This document shows, one piece after another, positions 11,950 to 23,329 of a stretch of DNA of 64,000 nt; positions within the stretch are counted from its first letter, which is position 1; each line of letters starts with the position of its first letter. The translations under genes were made by a program, and so were the position numbers. The notes beneath the pieces were generated by a model. It did not search any database and was not told the DNA's origin. It worked only from the letters and a program-made list of their open reading frames with translations. The stretch comes from Hygrophila difformis (lineage: Eukaryota; Streptophyta; Magnoliopsida; Lamiales; Acanthaceae). The DNA is taken from NCBI GenBank assembly GCA_030278955.1, contig JAOANR010000015.1, forward strand, positions 20,679,073 through 20,743,072, read 5' to 3'.

Positions 11950-12575
11950 TTGAAAACTAGAAGCGAAGGCAGCCGGTGGTGTCCGATGCCCGCAAGCGGC
12001 GGTGTGGGGAGGAGAGAGAGGTAGCAGCGGCGGCGGCTTGGCCGCGTGCGTTCTCCAGCGAGACGGCGGTGACAATCAGTGAGACGACCGTGTCTCGGCC
12101 TCTCCTCTTCCTCCTCTGTTTTCCCTCGCCTCTAGCTTCTTAGATTCTTTCATTCTTTTATCTACTTTGTTGGTTTTGTTGAATGGAGAATGGAGGGATG
12201 GTGGTGGGTCGAATTTGTTGGTTTGGGAAGGGGGGTGGAGAGAGTGGCTGGCCGGAGATGGAATGGAGTTGGAGAGAGTTTCCTGTTGGAATTGGTGACA
12301 GACTTGGGGGATTGAAGAGGTGGCCGGAGAAAATCGCCGGCGGTGGTTGGAGGCAGCGGCTGCGGTGGAGTCATGGAAGCGGGGTTGGGGATGGTGGTGC
12401 GGTTGGCTGCGGTGGTGAGCAGGAGGCGGCGGGTGATGGTTGTGCCGGAGAGGATGAAAACTCGCCGGAAGAGAAAACCTGTAATTGCTACTGTGTGTGT
12501 TCTCGATTCTGCAATTGGCAAATGGGGAAGACATTGTCACGTGATCACGTGACTTCCAAATGCAAATTGTAGGTG
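11950..12575. other. GC-rich block without convincing coding sequence
   Basis: Base composition shifts sharply to GC (GGCGGCGGC, GTGGTGCGG). Overlapping open frames on both strands are low-complexity glycine/arginine or proline/serine/histidine-rich and resemble no protein family I know. It may be a captured 5' exon or an LTR-like U3 region. It is bounded by AT-rich sequence on both sides, with (TA)n at 12658-12674. Confidence 0.35.
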
Positions 12576-12944
12576 GTGGGCCCGCCTGTAATCATATCAT
12601 GATTTAATTACTTTTTTTAAAAAAAAATTATACAGAAATAAATGTAGATAAATAAATATATATATATATATATAAATGTAATTATACCAATTGGTTTGTT
12701 GGTTCGTGTTCCATTTAATGGACCCATGTTTCACCGAATAGACAACACCGAACCAAAATTAATCAAGTTACATCAAGAATGGGATTTTTAATATTTTTAT
12801 CATGTTTTTGGATTTTTTAACACAAATTTAATAAAATAACAATATTTTTGTGTTTTTCAATACCAACTTATTATTTATACAAACCTACAAATATCTGTCA
12901 AATTCAACTGCTTTCTTATTTAAATAATACCGGAATGCGATCAA

Positions 12945-13751
12945 ATGTCCATGTTTAGACACGGAAATAGATTGAAAATAATGGTCAATTTTGGCCAATA
13001 TCAGTGTATTATCTGCGGCGAAGAAGAGGAGAGTTGGAAACATGCAATTTTTGAATGTCCATGGGTCCAACACCTTTGGAGATCATTGAGGGTTCATGAG
13101 GCGATAAATATTCCGGACCTGGAGCAAGATGAAATCCGTCACTGGCTTCAACACATGGTTAAGACTTGGAGACACTTATTTGTTGCTGGAGTATGGGTGG
13201 CCTGGCTTGAGAGGAATAGGAGGGTTTTCAAGGGAGATGCGTGGTCTGTTCGGAGGCTACTGTGGGCAGTCCATAACATGAAGGAGTATATGAGCAGGGT
13301 CGCGCAGGAGAGAGGCAGACCTGATCGCAATATTCAGGTTGTAAAGTGGAGGGACGGAGTGGTGGAGGGCGTGGTCATTCACTCCGATGGTAGTGTCGAT
13401 GAGGAGGCTGGGAAGAGTGGCTTTTCTGCTGTGTGCCGAGATAAGGACGACCAATGGAGGCAGGCGGTTGGAGGTCAACTTGGTGCTAGGGCGATTCTGG
13501 AGGTGGAGCTGTACATCATTCTCAAAGGGATGGAGCCGGCGAGATCGTTAGGGGAGTCGAAGATCACGTGCTACTCGGATTCTAGGGAGGCTTTCCGTCT
13601 CATTGTCCACCTGAATGAGGCTCGGCACAGATTATGGCCGATGGTCAAGAAGATAAGGCATCTCAAGGAGTCTTTTGACATGCGTGATATTCGCCACATA
13701 TTCCGGGAGGGGAATACGGTAGCGGACGACTTGCCTAAGTCATTTCAATGA
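12945..13751 (+). CDS. LINE C-terminal remnant: reverse-transcriptase zinc finger plus RNase H
   Basis: An uninterrupted 268-codon frame. Residues about 23-45 hold the zf-RVT pattern (CIICGEEEESWKHAIFEC). Residues about 140-265 form a plant-LINE-type RNase H with the expected acidic residues: D in IHSDGS, E in ILEVELYIILKGME, D in CYSDSREA and D in GNTVADDL. The reverse transcriptase and endonuclease that precede this part in an L1 element are absent, and stops lie just upstream, so it is a 5'-truncated fragment. No poly(A) tail or target duplication was found; the 3' end runs into sequence belonging to the next gypsy element. The open frame could mean a recent insertion or chance. Confidence 0.75.
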   Translation: MSMFRHGNRLKIMVNFGQYQCIICGEEEESWKHAIFECPWVQHLWRSLRVHEAINIPDLEQDEIRHWLQHMVKTWRHLFVAGVWVAWLERNRRVFKGDAWSVRRLLWAVHNMKEYMSRVAQERGRPDRNIQVVKWRDGVVEGVVIHSDGSVDEEAGKSGFSAVCRDKDDQWRQAVGGQLGARAILEVELYIILKGMEPARSLGESKITCYSDSREAFRLIVHLNEARHRLWPMVKKIRHLKESFDMRDIRHIFREGNTVADDLPKSFQ

Positions 13752-14060
13752 AAATTTATCCCTTTGAATACAAAGTCATTTTGAGAGCTCTCAACCAAGT
13801 GCTCTCAACCTTATGGTGAGATCTTCCTTTGGAACCTCATACCATTGATTCAAGAAGCTATTTTCAATGGCACTAATGGATGATGCAACCGAAGGAGATC
13901 ATTTGTCTTGATTTTATCAAGTCCCTTGGTAAGTTTGGTTCCCCTTTATCCATAGGCTTCATTATCCTTGTTTTGTGTTCTTCTTTGTTCTTCATTCCTT
14001 TTCCATTTTGAATCCGGATATTGTCTTCAACAAGTCAGTCTACGGCATAAATTATAAATT

Positions 14061-14072
14061 TGGTATCAGAGC
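14061..14072 (+). other. Primer binding site, tRNA-Met (second gypsy element)
   Basis: TGGTATCAGAGC, identical to the Tekay sites. It marks the 5' LTR boundary a few bases upstream. The leader 14073-15651 contains no convincing gene; its longest frame (14395-14829) has no recognisable domain. Confidence 0.85.
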
Positions 14073-15130
14073 CTACTTGTTGATTCAATAGGATTCATTT
14101 CCATCCATCATTATTCAAAAATACCAAAAATACATTTTCGGAGTTACTACAGCAGTGGGTTTCGTGCCTCAATCATTGGAATTTTCACGATCAGGTTACA
14201 TATTGAATCCCTTGAGTCGAGCCCATCGATTTACATATGTGGATTGCCAAATTTGGCCAAGAAATGAGTGAGATATGATTATTTGAAGATTTTGAGTGTT
14301 CTTGAGCCAAAACTCATATTTCTAGCACTTTTTCTCTTTGATCTTTATATTTTCTTGTTATTGGTTTGGTTTGGTTTGACATATTTGACCCTCATTGTGT
14401 GGATGTGCATTATTACCCATTGCATATTGGTCATGGTTTGCAAGATTGGTTAAACTAGTGCCTTGTTTGCTTTCGATTGTGTTAAATCTGAAGTTCTTGA
14501 TTGAGGGAGACCTTGTTGAATCGGACCAAAAATATTGGGTTAAGTGTTTTCTACCATTTTTGGATGTTATCTTTCATTTGGAATTGGTTTGGGATCGATC
14601 GGAGTTCATTTGGGTACCGAAACATCGAAAACAAAAATACTGCCACAGTGAGTCCGCGAGTGACCTGTGTTTGAGCCTTCATTTGGGATTGAAGATCTTC
14701 ATAATTTCTGGGGATTCTTATATGAACAGAAATATCTTCAAGTTAGCTTTCATTTGGCTTTTGAATCAATCCGTTTGGGTAAGAATTGAGGGTGTTATGG
14801 CCATTTTGGTGAGACGTGTCCAAATCTGAGCGGGGACCATTAACAAAACGCGTGAGAGCGCGTGAGAACTCCAAAAAGAGTGATTCTTGCCCCCAAAGTT
14901 CCCTAATTCGATAAAGTTTCCACCTATTAAAGATTTGTTACCATTTGGTGCGGTATATTAGGTGCGAATTACCTTTTGAAACCACATCAGTGTACTGCCA
15001 GCATTTCAGCAAATTCCAAAATTGTCACCCAGTGTTGGGAAATATTTTTTTGAGAAGGATTTGGGCACCAACTCTAACATATACCTCATACAATTTTTCC
15101 AAGCATACCATATCACATCCGAGTGAGTTA

Positions 15131-15258
15131 CAATAAGGTGAATATTGGACTGGCACAATTGTGAAACCTAGCCCTTGAAGCCACTTGAGTATTTTACAAT
15201 AAAGTGGATATTGGACTGGCACCTTTGTGAAACCTAGCCCTTGAAGTCACTTGAGTAA
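15131..15258 (+). repeat. Tandem duplication of about 64 bp in the leader
   Basis: Two adjacent copies of a segment containing ATATTGGACTGGCAC and TGTGAAACCTAGCCCTTGAA, at about 15131-15193 and 15194-15258. Non-coding. Confidence 0.8.
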
Positions 15259-15651
15259 CGAACCCTTTAGTGAGTTCTCTCTTCATATTTTGGTGATGAT
15301 TTTTCTTCCTTTCGAACTCGATCAAGAATAAGGAATTGACTTACTTGATTGCATCTTGCACTAAACTGTTTTGCAAACCTATATCATTTTGCATTGCATA
15401 TCACACACAAGGCATTGCTTTTGTTGATTGAGTCGAACATCTCACCTTGCATTCGTGATTTGTGCGTACATCACTTCCATTCCTTGCATCTGAAGTTACT
15501 ACTATCGGGCAAGCTTGTACTGATTTGGTGTTGGAACCAAAGGTAAGTGACATCGAGGTTGAAGCACAGTGAGTCATACTTGTGAGGCACTCTATATATT
15601 TTTGCACTATTTTTCTAACTCTTTATATATATAGCTACTTTGTCTTTTGAG

Positions 15652-17231
15652 ATGGCAGGAGACTTGGAAGGAAGCAGCAATGCTATCATGGAGATGTTAA
15701 GAGCCATGGATAAGAGATTAGATTCCAACTCCACTAATATAGCAGTTGTGACAAAGCGGGTTGAGGAAGTGAATACCTGTGTTGATGAAATTTTAATGAC
15801 ATTGCAGGTCGGGTACATTTCCAGAACGAGGTGATTCAACGAGAGGTGATGAACCGAGTCGAAAGGAGATTGGAAGAGGCTTTCCTTCCTACACCCTCTT
15901 CTCAGAACACTACACCTCTAGCGCCATCAGTGACCCCAACTGCTCCCCGAATCATACCAGGAGGTACTAGCGGAGTCTCCCAGACTGATATGGCTACCGC
16001 CGAGGAAGCTATAGCTGAACAAGGAAGACAATACAGTGCCTTCAACAGACATTCTGGGATTAGTGGGCCTACCTCACTCCAACCACCTACAGGACAAACT
16101 GTATTCATGACAGAGGACCCGCTAGCCATGCTCCCACCGGTGGAACCACCTCACCCAGGGTTACCTCCGCCACCTCCACATATTGCTAGGCACAGATTGG
16201 AATTTGATCAGAATGATGATGAAGACCCACGGAAAGATGACAACCTGAAGTGCATCAAGTTTACCATTCCTTCCTTCAAAGGAACTGGTGATCTAAATGA
16301 GTTTCTAGATTGGAAGCACTCAGTGGAGATGATCTTCAACTGCCACAATTATTCTGATGTGAAGAAAGTCCAGCTGGCAGTAATAGAGTTCAATGATTAA
16401 GCACAGCTTTGGGGGCAGAAATTTGCTATGGACAACCAAGCTGCAGGCCGTCCACAAGTCACCAACTGGGAGTATTTATTACATATTTTGGAACGAAGAT
16501 TCGTCCCTCATACCTACAAGCCTGACATGTACATGAAAGTGATCAGCTTAAAGCAAGAATCCAGGACGGTTGAGGAGTACTACCAAGAGATGGAGATGCT
16601 TATGATGCGGGCTCAATTCAATGAGGATCCACTGATTACTTTGACCAGATTTGCCAAAGGATTGAGGCCCGAAATCTTCGAAGAAATGGACATGAGAGGA
16701 TACATTAACATCACTGATTTGGTAAGGAAAGCTAGAAAGTTTGAGACTCAGCTGAAAAGAAGAAGTCATAGGGTGTCTGCATCTGGCAGCTACAACCCCA
16801 ACAAACCATGGTTAATCCGACCACCTGACAAGGCTAAGCAGCCACCACCGCAGCCACAGGGTCGTGATGATAAGGGCTACAAGCCAAAGGGTTTTGAACT
16901 GGGTCAGAACTTCAGAGCTTATAATCAGAATGACAGAAACAGACCACCAGCTCGAGAGCAGAACCAACCCAAGGACAAGAAGGAGATCACTTGTTGGAAG
17001 TGTGGAAAGAAAGGCCACTATGCCAATGAGTGCCACACACAGAAGAGGGTGGCCATGCTCAACACTGGAGAAGAAGAAAGACCTGTCATTGAGATCGAAC
17101 CAGGCGTATTTAGGCTTTATGATCCAGAAGGAGAGATTGAGTTCGATGATGGTGATCCTCAAGAATATCATGTTGATGAGCCAACTACTATGAAGTTGAC
17201 AACAATGAAGAAGAGGATGTCAACCTGTTAG
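15652..17231 (+). pseudogene. gag of the second gypsy element, broken
   Basis: The start MAGDLEGSS at 15652 is followed by a coiled-coil-like N terminus. A frameshift at about 15795-15825 moves into the frame beginning at 15831. A proline-rich linker is followed by the retrotransposon gag domain (about 16230-16700: KFTIPSFKGTGDLNEFLDW, YYQEMEMLMMRAQF), interrupted by TAA at 16398. A single CCHC knuckle CWKCGKKGHYANECH lies near 16993-17035. A second frameshift near 17195-17225 precedes the protease part. The Tekay gag has two knuckles; this one has one. Confidence 0.85.
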
Positions 17232-20200
17232 TGGCCATGAGAGTACTGAATGCTGACAAGGAACCAGAACAGACTCCTAATGAACAAAGGGAGAATCTTT
17301 TCCATTGTCGATGCACTATTTAAGGTAATAATGCCATTGTTATTGTTGATAATGGTAGCTGCACTAATGTAGTTAGCTTATATACTGTTCGTAGGTTGCA
17401 GTTACCAATGGAAAAGCATTCCAAGCCTTACCTGTTACACTGGATGAACAACAGTGGAAAGACCAAAGCGACACAGCAATCCTGGGTTCCCATCACCAAG
17501 GGCACCTACTCAGAAAAGGTTCTATGTGATGTGGTTCCAATGAATGCTTGTCACGTACTGTTAGGAAGGCCTTGGCTATTTGATAAAGACGCTACTTACA
17601 GAGGGAAATCGAATGTGCTATACTTCAAGCATGGGTAGAAGGACTACTTGTTCAAGCCACTACCAGTAAAAGCTGTAAGAGCAGACCAAGAGAAGCTAAG
17701 AGAAAACACTGCTAAAGAGGAGGCACTTTTCAAGGCAAGATCGAAAGGAAAGGCCAAGGAAGGGCAATCAGTTGAAGGTTCATGCAACTTGGATCAATGT
17801 CTGATATTGACCAAGTCTGAGTTCAAGCAAGCTGCACTAGAACCCGAGTTTTCAGGTCACTGTTTCCTTGCTTTAATTAAACCTTATGAATATGTTAATA
17901 GAACTTTATATGCTACACCTGATTTGCCTATGGAATTTTCCAGGATGCTTGACAGGAACAAGGATGTGTTCCCAGAAGATATACCTGCTGGTCTACCACC
18001 AATTAGGGGAGTTGAGCATCGAATAGATTTCATGCCAGGAGCCTCCATTCCCAACAGACCCGCCTACAGGATGAACCCCGAGGAGACAAAGGAGGTTCAA
18101 AGGCAAGTGCAAGCCTTATTAGACAAAGGCTGGGTTCGAGAGATCCTCTCACCATGTGCAGTTCCAGTCCTCCTAGTTCCTAAAAAGAATGGAGAATGGC
18201 GGATGTGTGTCGACTACCGTGCTGTCAATGCCATCACTGTGAAGTACCGCCATCCTATACCGATGCTGGATGATAAGTTGGATGAGTTGGGTGGTGCAAG
18301 CGTGTTCACTAAGATCGACTTGAAAAGTGGCTACCATCAGATCCGGATGCAACCCGGGGATGAGTGGAAGACTGCTTTCAAGACCAAATTCGGTCTTTAT
18401 GAATGGCTCGTCATGCCATTCGGGCTTACTAATGCACCTTCTACTTTTATGCGCTTAATGAATGAACCACTTAGACAATTTATTGGAAAATTTGTACTAG
18501 TCTATTTTGACGATATTTTTGTTTAAAGTTGTACTAACGATGATCATGTTTCTCATGTTCAACAGGTTTTAAGCCAACTAAGGAAAGTAAAACTATATGC
18601 CAACTTTGAGAAGTGTGTTTTCTGTGTGCCAGAAGTCACATTCCTTGGATTTGTAGTTGGTAAAGATGGGTTGAAGGTGGACGAATCTAAGATTAAGGCC
18701 ATTTCAGAGTGGAAGCCACCAACGAATGTGCAAGAAGTTCGCAGTTTCCTCATATTGAGTGGTTTATTTCGAAGGTTTGTACCACAGTTCAGTGTTATAG
18801 CGGCCCCAATCACTTCATTGCTTAAGAAGGAGAATCCATTTAAGTGGAGGCCAATGCAACAAAGAGCATTTGATGAACTCAAGGATAAGATCACTCATGC
18901 ACCCGTATTGGTGTTGCCAGACTTTGAGCTACCATTTGAAATTCAGTGTGATGCATCGGGTACTGGCATGGGAGCTGTGTTGCTACAGGAAAGATGCCCA
19001 ATAGCATACTATAGCGAGAAGTTCAGTGGGGCACAACTGTACTACTCCACTTATGACAAGGAGTTATATGCTATTGTACAAGCTCTAAGGATATGGCAGC
19101 ATTACTTGAGAGGAAGAGAGTTCATTATTCACACCGACCATGAGACCTTGAAGCACATCAAGGTGCAAGGGCAACTGAGTAAGAGACATGCACGATGGAG
19201 CACTTTTATCGAATCATTCCCATATGTGATTCGGTACAAGAAAGGAAAAGATAATGTGGTTGCTGATGCACTCTCAAGAAGACAGTCATTGGCTTCATTT
19301 GCAGCCACCAAGCTGATTGGATTTGAGCATGTCAGGGACCAGTACACTACTGATGAAGATTTTAGAGAAGTATACAAGAAAACCGAGCAGAGGAGCTTTG
19401 AGAAGTTTTCGCAACTGAATGAATTCCTTTATTTCGAGAACAGATTGTGCGTACCCAAAGGATCCACCAGAGAATTTCTGATTCAAGAGGCACATGCAGG
19501 TGACCTCATGGGACATTTTGGCAAGGACGCGACATTCGGAGTACTCTCTGAGCGATTCTACTGTCCGGGTATGAAGAAGCAAGTGGTGGACTACATTGCT
19601 AAGTGCATCGTCTGTCTGAAGGCGAAGTCCACCGTGAAGCCACATGGCTTATATCAAGCACTGCCCGTGCCCAAAGGACCTTGGATAGATATATCAATGG
19701 ATTTTGTACTTGGACTGCCACGGACTCCGAGAGCCAAAGATTCTATCTTTATGGTAGTAGACCGATTCTCCAAGATGGCACACTTCATTCCATGTGCAAA
19801 AACCAATGATGCCAGACACATTGCCAAGATATTCTTCAAAGAAGTGGTACGTCTTCATGGAGTACCAAAGACCATAGTTTCTGATCGGGATGCTAAGTTC
19901 GTGAGCTATTTCTGGAAAGGCTTTTGGAGGGAAATTGGCACCCAACTTCTATTTTCAACTTCCTACCATCCTCAGACAGATGGTCAGACTGAGGCGGTAA
20001 ATCGGGTACTAGGTAATCTCTTAAGAATTATCACCGCCTCTAGTTCAAAAAGTTGGGATGAATGTTTACCACATATTGAATTTGCATATAACCGTCACAT
20101 TCATCGTGCCACCCACATGTCTCCCATTGAAATTGTGTATGGTTTTAACCCCCTAACCCCACTTGATTTATTGCCACTACCTTGTAGTGAGCATTTTAAT

Positions 20201-20802
20201 ACTAATGGAAGGGACAGAGCGAACGCAATTAAAGCCTTACATAAAGATGTGCGCGACAGCCTGTTAAAAGCAACCGAACACTATGCCAGATACGCCAACC
20301 GAGGGCGAAAGAAGCTAATCTTAAAACCCGGGGATTGGGTTTGGATACATATATGTAAGGAAATGTTACCGGCACAAAGACATGGAAAGCTGTCACCCCG
20401 CGGAACAGGACCTTACAGAGTCTTAGAGAAGATTAATGATAATGCTTATCGGATTGAGCTACCTGATACATACAATATTACTCCGAATTTTAATATTGCA
20501 GATCTTTCTCTTATTGAACGGGACGAAGAGCTGGAATCTGATCGGTTGATGGATCAACCTCCCCAAGGGGGTGGGGATGGCATAGCCGGAAGAACCACTG
20601 GACTGATGATTCCAACATTCCCGGAAGGACCCGTGTCCAAGAAGGGATCAAGAAATTCACAGATGCAGTCTCCAAGTATTTTTATGATGAAGCTGATAAA
20701 ATGGAGCTGGAGAAAAGTAAGGGACTGAAGCTGCTGCTAGAATTCCAACCGGACCAGACAGACCCAGGGCCCATTAACATGGGTCCCACCTTGCTGAACT
20801 AA
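17232..20802 (+). pseudogene. pol of the second gypsy element: protease, RT, RNase H, integrase
   Basis: One frame carries nearly all of it. TAA at 17321 comes before the protease, whose active-site motif reads DNGSCTN at about 17350. TAG lies at 17636. Reverse transcriptase spans about 18100-18560, and its YFDD box is followed by TAA at 18524. RNase H runs from about 18940 ([26 protein letters not shown]). Integrase follows, with a zinc head at about 19490-19620 and the DDE core 19690-20000 (MDFVLGL, SDRDAKF, DGQTEAVNR). A further frameshift near 20640 shifts the last 53 codons (VSKYFYDEADKMELEKS) to a TAA at 20800. No chromodomain is seen. Four stops and three frameshifts across gag and pol show it is older than the Tekay copies. 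Confidence 0.88.
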
Positions 20803-21031
20803 AACCGAAGAAGAATGACCTCTAGATGCAATTACAGATAAAATTAGCATAAAGAGGTCAACAAGGAGGGCCACGGTCAACGCCACCGTCGCCGGAGTCA
20901 ACGCCGGAATCAACCGACGTCACCGGAATCTCACCGGAATTTGGTCGGAAGTCTCCGGTCGACGTTCGGTCAACGTCGGAACAGTGGAGGCCAGTGGACC
21001 CAGTCGGAAGGAAGATGGTGGGAGCAGGCAA

Positions 21032-21360
21032 GTCTTGGTGCGAACCATGATGGCTCGATGCGGTCTTCACCAGTCGATGCGGTCTACCCTTAGATGCGGT
21101 CTTCACCAGTCTTGGTGCGAACCATGATGGCTCGATGCGGTCTACCCTTAGACCGCATCACCATCTTAAACCGCATCGACCTCACTTACCTTGAAGAAAA
21201 TGCAAGTCCATTCGAGGCGGTCTAAAACGCATCGCTTCATCTTAGACCGCATCGCCTCCAATGCCTTAGAAGATTTCCAAGTCCAACTCGAGGCGGTCTC
21301 CTCGAAGCGAAATAAACCGCATCGACTATTTTGCATCGAGTGTTTCGCATCGACCTCATT
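21032..21360. repeat. GCGGT/ACCGC dyad cluster, third cluster
   Basis: Contains a 77-bp-spaced duplication of a segment with CCATGATGGCTCGATGCGGT (21047 and 21123) and a hairpin at 21134-21159 with perfect 11-bp arms GATGCGGTCTA/TAGACCGCATC around four bases. Further half-sites GATGCGGT, GAGGCGGTCT and ACCGCATCG occur to 21335. The motif core is the one seen at 9.9-11.8 kb. The stretch 20803-21031 is GC-rich (GTCAACG/CCGG repeats) with no gene. The interval 21361-21861 is AT-rich and I see nothing recognisable in it. Confidence 0.75.
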
Positions 21361-22009
21361 CCTGATATAATGGATGGAAGATAATAAAAAAAGTACAATC
21401 AAATATACAACATAATATTCTTCAAAAATTTCACACAGTATCCTCATCCTTGATCTTTGAGTGAGCATACAATATCAGTGCTGAATATAAGTTCTAAATA
21501 CCAAACAATATGATGCATCTTTCCGGTTAGTAAATAAGAAAAAAAATGATGCAACACACACAACTATACTAGTACTACTAATAACAAAACAAAAAATAAT
21601 AAAAATATATCTCTATTTATATAAGTGGTAATGTCTGAATTGAATTACCATTTTACCTTTAGAGTTTAAAAAAAATTACATTCCATATTTGCCCCTAATA
21701 TTCTCCTAATTTTCTCCCAGCCCTTCTTGCCCCTAATATTCTCACTTTTCTCTCATTCGAGATTTGGGATGTGTCTCTGCCGCTTGGAAATCATCTCCCC
21801 GTTTTCTCTCTTCGATTGCGAAATGGCTCCTGTACTGGAAAGACTTTTTCCAGAATATACTGGAGTACATCTTGGCCCTTAGATTAAATTTTCCATCAAT
21901 GGTCTAGATTGATAGTAAGGTTAAATGTGTAATTGTACCTTTTGAATTTAAATAATGTGAAAATAGATGAATAATTACTTTCAGTTACTTTCTTTACAGA
22001 ATATTGCAC

Positions 22010-22265
22010 TCCCTTCGTTTCCTAAAAATTACAACGGACTCACAGTGCACGCAGTCCAATGCACATTTTAAATCATTAATAACTCAAGTTCGGTATAAGT
22101 AAAAATTCTAAAAGCTTGATATTTAAAACCTACTCGACGAGACGAATCTAACAAGATCCCACTTGGCTATATTTTAACTTGTATAACTATGATAAAACGT
22201 TAAGTCAAAGTGCAGTGAACAGTGTCAAAATTCCAAATGTTACAATGATATGAAAATGGAGGGAG
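22010..22265. mobile_element. Stowaway-type MITE, 256 bp
   Basis: Begins CTCCCTTCGTTTCCT and ends ATGGAGGGAG followed by TA at 22266; the left target dinucleotide is degenerate (CA). The interior contains GACGAATCTAACAAGATC and other stretches shared with the MITEs at 25707 (inverted) and 27643, so the three belong to one family. Confidence 0.75.
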
Positions 22266-22271
22266 TATATT

Positions 22272-23070
22272 GACAAACAGAATGTATATTAAAGTAAAAA
22301 AAAAAGAACTGTCATATGTTAGCAAATAGAATGTGTATTGAAGTGAAACATAATGCCCAAAGTGAAATAGAATGTTCCATGTGTACAAACAGAATATCTA
22401 TGCAAAGAAACAGAATGTTTATTGATACTTTACAAATATTAAGTGCAAGAGAATGTCATGTAACTGCAAACAGAATGTTAATTGGAGTGAAACAGAATGT
22501 CATCTAAATGCAAATAGAATGTTAATTAAAGCGAAACAGAATGTCATATATTTGCAAACAGAATGTTAATTAAAGTGAAACAGAATATCATATATTTGCA
22601 AACAGAATGTTAATTGAAGTGAAACAGAATGCTGATTGAAATGAAAGAGAATGTCATATAATTGCAAAGAGAATGTTAATTGAAGTGAAACAGAATGCCG
22701 TATAATTATGTAGTAAGACATAATATTAAGTATATAATAAAACATAATGCAATGTAGAATGCCGTATATAATAATGTTAAAAATAATAAAACATAATGTA
22801 ATATGTAGTAAGACATAATGCAAAATATTAAGTATAGCAAAACAGAATCTTAAGCGTTGTAAAATAGAATGTTAAGTATAGAATAACAGAATGTTAAGTG
22901 TTGCAATGTAAAATGTTATATATTAAGTATATCAAGACATAATGTTAAAAGTAATGAAACAGAATGTAATGTGTAGTAATACATAATGTTAAATATTAAG
23001 TATAGCAACACATAATGTTAATTGTAGCAAAACAGAATATTGTGTGTAAGAAGACATAATATTAAGTATA
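22272..23070. repeat. Minisatellite, 22-bp unit with AACAGAATGT core
   Basis: The core AACAGAATGT recurs about every 22 bp, alternating between TTAATTGAAGTGA and CATATATTTGCA tails, so the higher-order period is 44 bp. It is most regular at about 22440-22700 and decays to AACATAATGTTAAG variants up to 23070. No coding sequence. Confidence 0.85.
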
Positions 23071-23329
23071 CAGTATGTGTATTGGAAAATATAGAACATG
23101 TGTAATACTTGTAGAATATTGTAAAATATGAACGAATCTTTCGGCCATCATTACACAAGCTGTAATAAATATAGTAATCATTGCAAAAGTTGCAAAAGCA
23201 TTTAAATTTTAATTAAAGTTTTTAAATATAGCAAATTACATAAATGACCTTAAACAATCTATACCATTCATCTTATTTTAATTTTGATCCAATGGTTAGA
23301 AATAGTTGCACATATTTCCAGTATATACT

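Larger units (their letters stand above)
7751..12900. other. Non-coding AT-rich interval, probably degraded transposon sequence
   Basis: No reading frame here looks like a protein; those present are short or low complexity. Recognisable pieces are listed separately: a Stowaway MITE, a 36-bp direct repeat, two dyad-repeat clusters, a minus-strand TATA-like site and a GC-rich block. The minus-strand order (GC-rich block, dyads, TATA, then transcribed-looking sequence to the left) would fit an LTR-like unit pointing left, but I cannot define its ends. Confidence 0.45.
14055..20802 (+). mobile_element. Second Ty3/gypsy element, non-Tekay lineage, internal region
   Basis: A tRNA-Met primer site at 14061 is followed by a 1.6-kb leader and a decayed gag-pol ending at 20802. 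The pol sequence ([36 protein letters not shown] protease) differs strongly from the Tekay copies, and no chromodomain is visible at the C terminus, which suggests a CRM-like or related lineage; that call is uncertain. I could not delimit either LTR: the sequence before the primer site, from about 13752, may be part of the 5' LTR, but no matching copy follows the pol end. Confidence 0.8.
21862..23319. mobile_element. MULE-like non-autonomous element with internal minisatellite
   Basis: The two ends form an imperfect inverted repeat of roughly 100 bp: ATCAATGGTCTAGATTG near 21896 against, on the minus strand, ATGAATGGTATAGATTG near 23260, with matching AAGGT and TGTAATT blocks. Flanks are AGAATATACT (21852-21861) and AGTATATACT (23320-23329), a 10-bp duplication with one mismatch, in the 9-11 bp range typical of Mutator-like elements. 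It carries no transposase. A Stowaway MITE and a tandem-repeat array fill the interior. Confidence 0.55.

Noticed and set aside
12076..12572. Overlapping ORFs of up to 154 codons on both strands
   Set aside because: Open only because of GC-rich skew; no recognisable protein signature on either strand.
14395..14829. 144-codon ORF in the leader of the second gypsy element
   Set aside because: No domain and no counterpart in other elements; probably chance in a long leader.
22272..23070. CRISPR-like regular repeats
   Set aside because: Short AT-rich minisatellite without distinct spacers, in a plant genome; the same applies to 27440-28048.
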